From Pseudomonas sp. MWU13-2105 (GTDB taxonomy: Bacteria > Pseudomonadota > Gammaproteobacteria > Pseudomonadales > Pseudomonadaceae), in contig NZ_JALLIY010000015.1 of NCBI RefSeq assembly GCF_023242315.1, positions 62,001 to 126,000 on the forward strand: 64,000 nucleotides of DNA, in the 5' to 3' direction. This document shows, piece after piece, positions 24,756 to 34,083 of this stretch (within the stretch, counting starts at the first letter, position 1; each line of letters starts with the position of its first letter). A program made the translations under genes and the position numbers. The notes under the pieces were generated by a model, which was not told the origin of the DNA, did no database searches, and saw only the letters and a list, made by a program, of their open reading frames with translations.

Positions 24756-25160
24756 TCAGGCTACAGCGTCGGCGGTGGGTTGCGACCCCGCCAATAAGGC
24801 ATCGACCACTGCCCGGGCCATTTCCACCGAATGGACCATCGACCAGATCAGCCCGCGTTCGACGCCGCTGCCGTATTCGGTGATTTCATCGGAGACTTCT
24901 TCGGCGCAGCGCAGCATCAATGACACATGGATCAGCGCCTGCTCGGCGCTGATGCCTTCCTGCACGTTGAACAGCGAGAGGTGACGGCCGTCGTTGACGC
25001 AGCCGGGGCGGGCGGCGGTTTCTTTCAGGGCGGCCAGCAGCGGCGGTTCGTGGCGCTGACTGTTGAGGACCTGCAAGAGGTCGGCGTTGGCTTTCTTGAG
25101 AATGGCGGTGATCCGGGCGCGGGCGGTCCTGCTGGGCGGATCAGGGACGATTTTATCCAT
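24756..25160 (-). CDS. Small DUF6124-like protein
   Basis: This 134-residue protein resembles the pseudomonad DUF6124/DUF3077 group: a charged, variable N-terminus, then LSLFNVQEGISAEQALIHVSLMLRCAEEVSDEI and a helical end (GLIWSMVHSVEMARAVVDALL). The function of the group is unknown. The ATG at 25160 is preceded by AGGATG; the ATG at 25184 has no ribosome site. The ribosome site lies in a small hairpin (25164-25184). Its stop is 37 bp before the AraC-type gene. Confidence 0.7.
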   Translation of the reverse strand: MDKIVPDPPSRTARARITAILKKANADLLQVLNSQRHEPPLLAALKETAARPGCVNDGRHLSLFNVQEGISAEQALIHVSLMLRCAEEVSDEITEYGSGVERGLIWSMVHSVEMARAVVDALLAGSQPTADAVA

Positions 25161-25163
25161 GCG

Positions 25164-25184
25164 ATGACATCCTATTGATGTCAT
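25164..25184 (-). promoter_or_regulatory. Hairpin overlapping the ribosome site of the DUF6124-like gene
   Basis: ATGACATC (25164-25171) and GATGTCAT (25177-25184) are perfect 8-bp arms around a 5-base loop. On the minus strand the AGGATG ribosome site sits across loop and arm, so the structure could limit translation; as DNA it could equally be an operator. Confidence 0.5.
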
Positions 25185-25339
25185 GGAGCCGTGCGCCTAT
25201 TGAGCTCGGGCGACTAAACCCGTTCACTGCAATTGGGCAGTGACAAACGGAGACTAGTCACGTGGCTGGACAGGCGCAAGGCGTTGGGATTTTCTAGGAA
25301 ATGTCGCTCAAGAAAAAGTGATTTGTCTGGTGTGTAGGC

Positions 25340-25615
25340 TAGTCAGCTCATGAAATTTGAAGCCGAGCGCGGTTTTGTGGCAAACCCTGGTGCCGTTCAG
25401 TCAAGGCAATTTGAAATCAAACGCGGACTTTTGGCGAGCGTGCTTGTCGGAATACCGCACCGCCGCTCTCGGCTGCGAAGCAGTCGTCAAACCAGGCACC
25501 TCGGTCTGCCTGATAGACAGAATGCACCGGTTTTAGGGCCGCTTCGCGACCCAGCGCGGGCAAGCCCGCTCGCCACAGTGGATCGCGTTCGGCTTCAAAT
25601 TTCCTGATTTGACTA
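25340..25615. mobile_element. MITE-like element, 276 bp, 32-bp terminal inverted repeats
   Basis: The left end (25340-25371) and right end (25584-25615) are inverted copies matching at 28 of 32 positions; the inner 20 bp (GAAATTTGAAGCCGA...) differ at one base. The interior has no gene. No target duplication is obvious. Part of the right end (CAAGCCCGCTCGCCACA ... TCGGCTTCAAAT) recurs at 47982-48020. It is probably a non-autonomous miniature element; a large extragenic palindrome is the alternative. It fills most of an otherwise gene-free 450-bp stretch. Confidence 0.6.
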
Positions 25616-25636
25616 ACTGGCAAGTTGAGCGGTGAT

Positions 25637-26641
25637 TCAGCTCAACTCGCCACACAGATCCAGCTCGACCAACCGCCGCACTTCAGCCAGCTCCAGGCCC
25701 GCGCCCAGCAACGCATGCAGCTTGCCGAACAGCGCCTCGCGGGTCATGCCGCCGCCGGACAGTACGCCGACACCGCGCAAACGGCTACCGGCTTCATACA
25801 CGTCCAGCTCGACGCCACCTTCATGGCACTGCGTGATCGCCACCACCACGACCCCCTTGTCCCGCGCCCGCTCAAGGCTGGCGAGAAACGCCGGGTTATC
25901 GCTCGGCCCGGTGCCGCTGCCGAAGCACTCCAGCACCAACGCCTGGATACCGCTGTCGATCATGCCGTCCAACTGAGCGGCGCCGATGCCCGGTACCAGC
26001 GGCAACACGCCGACGCTCGCCAGTTGCTTGCCCTGGCGATAATCCAACTGCGCCGGTAGCGCCCCGACCTTGGCCCCGCCGCCCGTGCGATTCAGTGCCG
26101 CAAACGGGTGCCGGCCAAAGCTGCGAATCTTCGCGCAACGGGTCGGCGAGAGCATTTCACCGTGGAAGTGCAGGTGCACGCCCGGCGGCAGGCCCAGGCC
26201 CAAGGCGACCAGCGCGCCGCAGACGTTCTCCCAGGCATCGCTGTCCGGCACGCCCGCCGGCAGCATGGAACCTGTGAACACCACCGGCACCGGCAGGCCC
26301 AGCAACTGGAAACTCATGGCCGCGGCGCTATACGCCAGGGTGTCGGTGCCGTGCAAGACCAGCACGCTGTCGCAGTGTTGCCCGTCCACGGCCTCAACCA
26401 CCGCCTCGCGCAGGCGCTGCCAGTACTCGGGGGTCATGTTGGCGCTGTCGATCAGCGGCGCCATCTCGCGAAAACGCCAGTCCGGCACACTCAGGCCTGG
26501 CTGGCTGGAGAGCTGTTCGCGCATCCGTGTTTCGAAACCGGAAGCCGGGGCCAGGCCGTTGGCGCTGGCCTGCATGCCGATGGTGCCGCCGGTATAGAGC
26601 ACCATGACGTGCTGCGCGGCAGGATAGGAAGCGGAAGTCAT
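25637..26641 (-). CDS. ansA: Type I (AnsA-like) L-asparaginase
   Basis: This 334-residue enzyme hydrolyses asparagine to aspartate and ammonia. Both active-site threonine motifs are present: TGGTI (residues 17-21) and HGTDT (97-101). No signal peptide is seen, and length and motifs fit the cytoplasmic type I group more than the periplasmic type II enzymes. The ATG at 26641 has AGGAGA upstream. Proximity of aspartase (aspA, 2 kb away) and an amino acid symporter suggests a catabolic cluster for asparagine and aspartate, though not one operon. Confidence 0.92.
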   Translation of the reverse strand: MTSASYPAAQHVMVLYTGGTIGMQASANGLAPASGFETRMREQLSSQPGLSVPDWRFREMAPLIDSANMTPEYWQRLREAVVEAVDGQHCDSVLVLHGTDTLAYSAAAMSFQLLGLPVPVVFTGSMLPAGVPDSDAWENVCGALVALGLGLPPGVHLHFHGEMLSPTRCAKIRSFGRHPFAALNRTGGGAKVGALPAQLDYRQGKQLASVGVLPLVPGIGAAQLDGMIDSGIQALVLECFGSGTGPSDNPAFLASLERARDKGVVVVAITQCHEGGVELDVYEAGSRLRGVGVLSGGGMTREALFGKLHALLGAGLELAEVRRLVELDLCGELS

Positions 26642-26774
26642 TGATGGTTCTCCTGGACGAATGCACCTTGCACCGCAGCATGCCTGCGCGCGCAAGGTGT
26701 GTCACGTCGAGTGGCAGGACGCCACTCGTTGGTCTCTGTCGCGTCGGGCGGCAGGGCGCCGCCCGCGGGAGCGA

Positions 26775-28220
26775 TCAGCGTTGCGTGGCCGGCACGCCTT
26801 GGACAGCGTCTTGCTCGCGTGGCGCGGTTTTGCCCGGGGTCGGCCAGGCTTCGAGGTCCAGGTCCAGATCGGCGAACTTGCTCGAGTCGAACACCGGCTG
26901 GCTGACGCCGGCACGGCGTTGTTCGTCGTAGTCGCGCATCACGCGCAGGCCGATCTTGAACAGCAGGGCCAGGGCGATCAGGTTGACGAAGGCCAGGCAG
27001 GTCATGGTGATGTCGGCGAAGGCGAACACGGTCGACAGGTTCTGCACCGAACCCCATACGATCAGTGCCAGCACCAGGCCACGGTACACCATCAACACGA
27101 CGCGGTTGCGGGTCAGGAACTGCAGGCTGGTCTCGCCCAGGTAGTAGTTGTAGAGGATGCAGGTGAAGACGAACAGCGACAGGGCGACGCTGACGAACAC
27201 GCGGCCCCAGTCACCGACCACGGCGGCCAGGGAGTTCTGGGTCAGGACGATGCCGTCACCTTCGAAGCCTGGGGTGTAGAAGCCCGACAGCAGGATCAGC
27301 AGCGCGGTGCAGGTGCAGATCACGAAGGTGTCGAGGAACACGCTGAATGCCTGGACCACGCCCTGGGCACCCGGGTGCTTCACGGCGGCCACGGCGGCGA
27401 CGTTCGGGGCGCTGCCCAGGCCGGCTTCGTTGGCGAACACGCCACGTTTCACACCCATGACGATAGCGCTGCCGAGCAGGCCGCCGAACGCAGGGTCAAG
27501 GCCGAAGGCGCTCTTGAAGATGGTTTCCAGCATGGCCGGCACGTGCTCGATCTGGCTGCCGATCACATACAGGGTGACGCCGATGTAGGCCAGGGTCTTG
27601 ACCGGAACCAGCAGGTCGGAAACCGAGGCGATACGCTTGATGCCGCCGACGAAGACGATCGCCAACAGGACGGCCAGGGCGATGCCGGTGTGGTTCGGGG
27701 AGAAGCCGAAGGCATTCTGCAGCGAGTGGGTGACGGTGTACGACTGCAGGCCGTTGAAGGCAAAGCCGTAGGTGACCAGCAGCAGGACGGAGAACACCAC
27801 TGCCATGCCTTTGAGCTTCAGGCCGTGCTGGATGTAGTAAGCCGGGCCGCCGCGGTACAGGCCGTCGCCATCGGCGCGCTTGTAGACCTGGGCCAGGGTG
27901 CATTCGAAGAAGCTGCTGGACATGCCCACCAGTGCGGTGACCCACATCCAGAATACGGCGCCCGGGCCGCCGAGGGTTACGGCGATGCCGACACCGGCGA
28001 TGTTACCGGCGCCAACGCGGCCGGCGAGGCTCAGCATCAATGCCTGGAACGAGCTCAGTTGGCCTGCTTGACCGCGAAGGGACTCTTTGAAGACGGTGAA
28101 CATGTGACGGAAATGGCGGAACTGGACGAACCGCGAACGGATCGTGAAGTAGCTACCGAGCCCGACAATGAGCACGATCAGTAGTTTCCCTGAGAGGAAG
28201 TCGTTGATGACCTCAAGCAT
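26775..28220 (-). CDS. Alanine/glycine:cation symporter (AgcS family)
   Basis: This 481-residue inner membrane protein has about 10-11 hydrophobic segments and family signatures such as GAVFWMWVTALVGMSSSFFECTLAQVYK and GVKRGVFANEAGLGSAPN. AgcS carriers import alanine or glycine with sodium or protons. The ATG at 28220 (MLEVINDF) has a GAGGAA site; an upstream start at 28250 is less likely. It precedes the asparaginase gene in the same direction with a gap of 133 bp. Confidence 0.93.
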   Translation of the reverse strand: MLEVINDFLSGKLLIVLIVGLGSYFTIRSRFVQFRHFRHMFTVFKESLRGQAGQLSSFQALMLSLAGRVGAGNIAGVGIAVTLGGPGAVFWMWVTALVGMSSSFFECTLAQVYKRADGDGLYRGGPAYYIQHGLKLKGMAVVFSVLLLVTYGFAFNGLQSYTVTHSLQNAFGFSPNHTGIALAVLLAIVFVGGIKRIASVSDLLVPVKTLAYIGVTLYVIGSQIEHVPAMLETIFKSAFGLDPAFGGLLGSAIVMGVKRGVFANEAGLGSAPNVAAVAAVKHPGAQGVVQAFSVFLDTFVICTCTALLILLSGFYTPGFEGDGIVLTQNSLAAVVGDWGRVFVSVALSLFVFTCILYNYYLGETSLQFLTRNRVVLMVYRGLVLALIVWGSVQNLSTVFAFADITMTCLAFVNLIALALLFKIGLRVMRDYDEQRRAGVSQPVFDSSKFADLDLDLEAWPTPGKTAPREQDAVQGVPATQR

Positions 28221-28521
28221 GGAGTGGTTCCTCGCTGTTTTTTGATGCAAAGGCGGCTCGATTGAAAGATCGCGTTACACCCGATGTCACTGGGCAGTGT
28301 GGGCTGGCGATGCTTCATCCCGAGCTTTCGCGGGTTGTTTTTAGTGTTGTTTCGCGTGTTTCAGTGCCGCTGTACCGCGGATCGCTTACGCGAAGAGGGG
28401 CGGCACTATACCGATGAGCACCGCGGTCGTCTGTACTGGTTTGTAGGACAGACGACGAAGCGCAGGGTATTTCTTCTGAAGGCAGGGGGCGAGGTAGAGC
28501 CTTCTTCCTACTTCCGGGTGT

Positions 28522-28554
28522 AAAAAAAGGGCCTGAAGAGTGACCTTCAGGCCC
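28522..28554 (-). terminator. Rho-independent terminator of aspA
   Basis: GGGCCTGAAG (28529-28538) and CTTCAGGCCC (28545-28554) form a perfect 10-bp stem with a 6-base loop; on the minus strand it is followed by seven T residues. Apart from this, the 28221-28617 interval holds no gene that I can see; it contains the agcS promoter region. Confidence 0.95.
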
Positions 28555-28617
28555 TCAAAAGGTGAGAGGTGTCTAGTCCCTCGACCTGGTGAGCGTGTTG
28601 CAATCCGGCACCGAAGG

Positions 28618-30042
<1,425 letters not shown>

Positions 30043-30099
30043 GATAGAAATCATCTCGATAAGAACCCGGTCGGTGCCGGAACGTTGGCAATGCTAGGC

Positions 30100-30120
30100 T
30101 TGGCCGAATTTTTGGGCCAA
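30100..30120. promoter_or_regulatory. TTGGCC-N9-GGCCAA inverted repeat between aspA and the LysR gene
   Basis: Perfect 6-bp arms (30100-30105 and 30115-30120) with a T-N11-A core, the shape of LysR-type binding sites, located centrally between divergent promoters. Inference from symmetry and position. Confidence 0.5.
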
Positions 30121-30223
30121 TGCTGTTCAGCACTGGCCTATGCACAAACGGCATAATGTCGGTGTGACGCGTTGTATATGACGAGCGTGCGAACCAAAAT
30201 GGTGCGCGTAGCGGGAGGAGCCG

Positions 30224-31135
30224 ATGAATCTCGAAAGCAAATGGTTGGAAGACTTCAGTGCCCTGGCGGCGACCCGCAGCTTTTCCCAGGCGGCCGAGCG
30301 GCGCTTTGTGACGCAGCCGGCGTTCAGTCGACGCATCCGCAGCCTGGAGTCGGCGCTGGGGCTGACCCTGGTCAACCGCTCGCGCACGCCGATCGAACTG
30401 ACGGCGGCGGGGCAGTTGTTTCTGGTGACGGCGCGTACGGTGGTCGAGCAACTGGGTGAGGTGGTGCGCCATCTGCATCATCTGGAAGGCGGGCAGGGCG
30501 AAGTCATGCAGGTGGCGGCGGCGCACTCGCTGGCGTTGGGCTTCTTCCCGCGCTGGATCGCGCAGTTGCGTAATGAAGGGCTGAATATCGCCACGCGGCT
30601 GGTGGCGACCAATGTCGGCGATGCGGTGCATGCCTTGCGTGAAGGCGGCTGTGACCTGATGTTGGCGTTCTATGACCCGGATGCGGCGTTGCAGATGGAC
30701 GCGGAGATCTTTCCATCGCTGCACCTGGGGCAGACCGAGATGTTGCCGGTGTGCGCGACCGGCCCGGACGGCCAGCCGCTGTTCGACCTGGAAGGCGAGG
30801 CGAGCGTGCCGCTGCTGGCGTATAGCGCGGGGGCGTTTCTCGGGCGTTCGGTGAACCTGTTGCTGCGTCAGCGCAACCTGCGCTTTACCACTATCTATGA
30901 AACCGCGATGGCCGACAGTTTGAAAAGCATGGCGCTTGAAGGCCTGGGCATCGCCTGGGTGCCGCATCTCAGCGTTCGGGCGGAATTGGCGCGCGGCGAA
31001 CTGGTGGTGTGTGGCGGCCCGCAATGGCATGTGCCGCTGGAGATTCGCCTGTATCGCTGCGCGCTGGTGCGCAAGGCCAATGTGCGTTTGTTGTGGCGCA
31101 AGCTCGAAGGTGCGGCGGCGCCGGGTTCTAGCTGA
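30224..31135 (+). CDS. LysR-family transcriptional regulator
   Basis: This 303-residue regulator has the LysR N-terminal helix-turn-helix (LEDFSALAATRSFSQAAERRFVTQPAFSRRIRSLESALG) and a periplasmic-binding-like effector domain. The start has a strong GGGAGGAG site. It is divergent from aspA and so most likely regulates it in response to an aspartate- or fumarate-related signal; self-regulation through the shared gap is usual for the family. The ligand is unknown. Confidence 0.92.
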   Translation: MNLESKWLEDFSALAATRSFSQAAERRFVTQPAFSRRIRSLESALGLTLVNRSRTPIELTAAGQLFLVTARTVVEQLGEVVRHLHHLEGGQGEVMQVAAAHSLALGFFPRWIAQLRNEGLNIATRLVATNVGDAVHALREGGCDLMLAFYDPDAALQMDAEIFPSLHLGQTEMLPVCATGPDGQPLFDLEGEASVPLLAYSAGAFLGRSVNLLLRQRNLRFTTIYETAMADSLKSMALEGLGIAWVPHLSVRAELARGELVVCGGPQWHVPLEIRLYRCALVRKANVRLLWRKLEGAAAPGSS

Positions 31136-31264
31136 ACGCCGGGTAATCAATGAGTTTGTGACGTGCTTGGATTGACCTGGAAGTCAGGTAAACCGGCCTT
31201 CAGCGGCAAAAGTCCGGTAAACGACAGATGGTCGGTAAAGGTGCGTTTAACGCGCTTTTTTCGG

Positions 31265-31349
31265 TATACTGCGCGGCCTTCGGCCGGCTTGCCCGGCCCC
31301 GATTCGTATGACAAGCCACGCCGGTCTCCCGCGTGGCTTGTTGTTTTTT
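31265..31349 (+). promoter_or_regulatory. purE promoter and leader with terminator-type hairpin
   Basis: A TATACT -10-like element (31265-31270) precedes a hairpin ACAAGCCACGC (31311-31321) / GCGTGGCTTGT (31331-31341), an 11-bp perfect stem followed by TGTTTTTT. The hairpin ends 37 bp before the purE ATG. If transcription starts near 31277, the terminator lies in the leader and purEK may be attenuated; if the promoter lies further down, it only ends the LysR transcript. Confidence 0.6.
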
Positions 31350-31386
31350 GACGCGCCCGCGGGCGCCCAAGAGAAGAGGCACGACG

Positions 31387-31878
31387 ATGAGTGCACTGGT
31401 TGGCGTGATCATGGGCTCCAAGTCCGATTGGTCCACCCTTAGCCACACCGCCGATATGCTGGAAAAGCTCGGCATCCCCTACGAGGTGAAAGTGGTCTCT
31501 GCCCACCGCACCCCGGACCTGCTCTTCCAGTACGCCGAAGAGGCCGAGTCCCGCGGGATCGAGGTGATCATCGCCGGTGCCGGCGGCGCGGCGCACCTGC
31601 CAGGCATGTGTGCGGCCAAGACCCACCTGCCGGTGCTCGGCGTGCCGGTGCAGTCGGCGATGCTCTCGGGTGTCGACTCGCTGCTGTCGATCGTGCAGAT
31701 GCCGGCCGGTATTCCGGTGGCGACCCTGGCCATCGGCAAGGCCGGCGCGATCAATGCGGCGCTGCTCTCGGCGAGCATCCTGGGCGCCAAGCACCCGCAT
31801 TTCCACGCCGTGCTGAAGAAATTCCGTGCAGAGCAGACAGACAGCGTGCTGGACAATCCAGACCCACGCGTCGCCTGA
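31387..31878 (+). CDS. purE: N5-carboxyaminoimidazole ribonucleotide mutase
   Basis: This 163-residue class I PurE converts N5-CAIR to CAIR in purine synthesis. The N-terminal GVIMGSKSDW and the SAHRTPD motif containing the catalytic histidine are present, and AGAGGAAHLPGM completes the active site. The ATG at 31387 has GAAGAGG upstream. The next gene, 11 bp downstream, is purK, the enzyme making its substrate. Confidence 0.97.
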   Translation: MSALVGVIMGSKSDWSTLSHTADMLEKLGIPYEVKVVSAHRTPDLLFQYAEEAESRGIEVIIAGAGGAAHLPGMCAAKTHLPVLGVPVQSAMLSGVDSLLSIVQMPAGIPVATLAIGKAGAINAALLSASILGAKHPHFHAVLKKFRAEQTDSVLDNPDPRVA

Positions 31879-31889
31879 GGTTGATGACG

Positions 31890-32972
31890 ATGAAGATCGG
31901 TGTAATCGGTGGCGGCCAGTTGGGCCGTATGTTGGCACTGGCGGGCACGCCGCTGGGGATGAACTTCGCTTTCCTGGATCCGGCGCCGGATGCCTGTGCA
32001 GCCGCCTTGGGCGAACACTTGCGCGCCGATTACGGCGATCAGGACCACCTGCGCCAGTTGGCCGACGAAGTCGACCTGGTGACCTTCGAGTTCGAAAGCG
32101 TCCCGGCGGAAACCGTGGCCTTCCTGTCGCAGTTCGTGCCGGTCTATCCGAGCGCCGAGGCCCTGCGCATCGCCCGTGATCGCTGGTTCGAAAAGAGCAT
32201 GTTCAAGGACCTGGGGATTCCCACCCCGGCCTTCGCCGATATCCAGTCCCAGGCGGACCTGGATGCCGCCGTCGCCAGCATTGGCCTGCCGGCCGTGCTG
32301 AAAACCCGCACGCTGGGTTATGACGGCAAGGGCCAGAAAGTCCTGCGCAGCGCGGCCGATGTAGTCGGCACCTTCGCCGAACTGGGCAGTGTTGCCTGCC
32401 TGCTGGAGGGCTTCGTGCCGTTCACCGGGGAAGTCTCGCTGATCGCCGTGCGCGGCCGTGATGGCGAAACCTGCTTCTACCCGCTGGTGCACAACACCCA
32501 CGACAACGGCATCCTGCGCCTGTCCGTGGCCAGCACCGACCATCCGCTGCAAGCCCTGGCCGAGGAGTATGCCGGCCGGGTGCTCAAGCAACTGGATTAT
32601 GTCGGCGTGCTGGCGTTCGAGTTCTTCGAAGTCGACGGCGGCCTCAAGGCCAACGAAATTGCGCCACGGGTGCACAACTCCGGGCACTGGACCACCGAAG
32701 GCGCCGAGTGCAGCCAGTTCGAAAACCACCTGCGGGCGATTGCCGGGCTGCCGCTGGGTTCGACCGCCAAGGTCGGCGAAAGCGCGATGCTCAACTTCAT
32801 CGGCAGCGTGCCGCCAGTGGAACAGGTGATCGCTATCGCCGATTGCCATCTGCATCACTATGGCAAGGCGTTCAAGGCCGGGCGCAAAGTGGGTCACGCA
32901 ACCCTGCGCTGTGCCGACAAGGCGACGCTGCAGGAGCAGATCCTGCGGGTCGAAGCATTGATCGCCGAGTAA
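31890..32972 (+). CDS. purK: N5-carboxyaminoimidazole ribonucleotide synthase
   Basis: This 360-residue ATP-grasp enzyme makes N5-CAIR from AIR, ATP and bicarbonate. The dinucleotide-like start MKIGVIGGGQLGRMLALAG, the ATP-grasp segment PAVLKTRTLGYDGKGQ and the C-terminal NEIAPRVHNSGHWT are typical. The GAGG at 31877-31880 is 9 bp from the ATG at 31890; an ATG at 31884 is too close to it. It forms an operon with purE. Confidence 0.97.
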   Translation: MKIGVIGGGQLGRMLALAGTPLGMNFAFLDPAPDACAAALGEHLRADYGDQDHLRQLADEVDLVTFEFESVPAETVAFLSQFVPVYPSAEALRIARDRWFEKSMFKDLGIPTPAFADIQSQADLDAAVASIGLPAVLKTRTLGYDGKGQKVLRSAADVVGTFAELGSVACLLEGFVPFTGEVSLIAVRGRDGETCFYPLVHNTHDNGILRLSVASTDHPLQALAEEYAGRVLKQLDYVGVLAFEFFEVDGGLKANEIAPRVHNSGHWTTEGAECSQFENHLRAIAGLPLGSTAKVGESAMLNFIGSVPPVEQVIAIADCHLHHYGKAFKAGRKVGHATLRCADKATLQEQILRVEALIAE

Positions 32973-32975
32973 AGA

Positions 32976-33043
32976 TAGTCAGTGCTGGCGGGAACCTATG
33001 GTTGCCGCCAGCCTCTGATGGCAGGATGTCAAAGTGCTGACTA
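32976..33043 (+). terminator. Nested inverted repeats after purK
   Basis: An outer pair TAGTCAG (32976-32982) / CTGACTA (33037-33043) encloses a hairpin GCTGGCGG (32984-32991) / CCGCCAGC (33005-33012). There is no T-tract, so it may protect the 3' end of the mRNA or act in rho-dependent ending rather than be an intrinsic terminator. Confidence 0.4.
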
Positions 33044-33079
33044 GGCTTTGACTGTGCACACTCACCGAGAGGAAATGCC

Positions 33080-33325
33080 ATGCACATTATTGCGACAATT
33101 TTTATCGGCCTCATCGTCGGCCTGGTGGCGCGTTTCCTCAAGCCGGGCGACGACAGCATGGGGTGGATCATGACCATCCTGCTGGGTATCGGCGGTTCGC
33201 TGGCGGCGACCTATGGTGGTCAGGCGCTGGGGATCTATCACGCGGGTCAGAGTGCCGGTTTTATCGGTGCGGTTGTTGGCGCGATTGTGTTGCTGGTGAT
33301 CTACAACCTGATCAGAAAGAACTGA
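33080..33325 (+). CDS. GlsB/YeaQ/YmgE-family stress-response membrane protein
   Basis: This 81-residue hydrophobic protein has three membrane segments and the family layout: IIATIFIGLIVGLVARFLKPGDD, then WIMTILLGIGGSLAATYGG and FIGAVVGAIVLLVIYNLI. Such proteins are small inner membrane proteins induced by stress in several bacteria; their activity is unknown. GAGAGGAA lies 7 bp upstream of the ATG. A hairpin follows the stop. Confidence 0.93.
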   Translation: MHIIATIFIGLIVGLVARFLKPGDDSMGWIMTILLGIGGSLAATYGGQALGIYHAGQSAGFIGAVVGAIVLLVIYNLIRKN

Positions 33326-33339
33326 CCCAGGTGATCAAA

Positions 33340-33366
33340 CCCTCTCCGCCGCAATGGCGGAGAGGG
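33340..33366. terminator. GC-rich hairpin between the YeaQ-like and DUF3299 genes
   Basis: CCCTCTCCGCC (33340-33350) and GGCGGAGAGGG (33356-33366) pair perfectly over 11 bp with a 5-base loop. No T-run follows on the plus strand. Confidence 0.55.
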
Positions 33367-33405
33367 CTAGAATGCGCGATACCCTTTCTGTTTTCGAGTC
33401 TCCCC

Positions 33406-33942
33406 ATGCGCCGTCTTCTTTTGACACTTCTTTTCCTGGGCAGTGGCCTGGCCCATGCCGGCGAACTCCCGGAGACCGACTGGCTGGAACTGATGCCCAA
33501 GTCGGACCAGAAAGCCCTTGAGCAAATGCCGGAAATCAGCCACAACACGCCCGAGGGCGACGGTACGTTTACCGCCAAGGGCGGCTTGAAGCAGAGCAAG
33601 GGCCTGCCGGCGGTGATGTATTCGACCAAGACCGTGGCGGCCATGGACGGCAAGGACATCCGCATCGGTGGTTACCCGGTGCCGCTGGAGACCGACGCCA
33701 AGGGCCGCAGTACGCTGTTTTTCCTGGTGCCGTACCCGGGCGCCTGCATCCACGTGCCGCCACCGCCGCCCAATCAACTGGTGCTGGTGCGTTATCCCAA
33801 GGGCCTGAAGCTGGACGACATCTATACGCCGCTTTGGGTCACCGGCACGCTGAAGATCGAGAAGGTCAGCAATGACCTGGCCGACGCGGCGTATGCGCTG
33901 GATGCGGGAAAGGTGAGGGTGGTGAAGGAGTCGGATCTGTAA
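33406..33942 (+). CDS. Secreted DUF3299 protein
   Basis: This 178-residue protein has a signal peptide (MRRLLLTLLFLGSGLAHA) and the DUF3299 features: GGYPVPLE, the FFLVPYPGACIHVPPPPPNQ core with its single cysteine, and PLWVTGTLKIE. The family is periplasmic and of unknown function, with an OB-like fold suspected. The ATG at 33406 is the first that gives a signal peptide. A 25-bp inverted repeat lies downstream. Confidence 0.88.
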   Translation: MRRLLLTLLFLGSGLAHAGELPETDWLELMPKSDQKALEQMPEISHNTPEGDGTFTAKGGLKQSKGLPAVMYSTKTVAAMDGKDIRIGGYPVPLETDAKGRSTLFFLVPYPGACIHVPPPPPNQLVLVRYPKGLKLDDIYTPLWVTGTLKIEKVSNDLADAAYALDAGKVRVVKESDL

Positions 33943-33974
33943 GATTCGAGATCTTCGGCGTTTGTAAGATCGCT

Positions 33975-34068
33975 TTCGCGGGCAAGCTCCGCTCCCACAA
34001 GGGCTGTGTCGTACACAAGCTTTGTGTGTGACTCAGGACTTAATGTGGGAGCGGAGCTTGCCCGCGAA
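33975..34068. repeat. Perfect 25-bp inverted repeat (extragenic palindrome pair)
   Basis: The arms 33975-33999 and 34044-34068 (TTCGCGGGCAAGCTCCGCTC onward and its complement) match at all 25 positions around a 44-bp centre. They sit between convergent genes. The core words GCGGGCAAGC and GCTCC belong to the pseudomonad REP family also seen near 52201. Confidence 0.9.
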
Positions 34069-34083
34069 GGGAGCGACGCGGTA

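Noticed and set aside
26661..28184. Open frame of 507 codons opposite the AgcS symporter
   Set aside because: Shadow of the symporter gene; Gln/His/Glu-rich without domain features.
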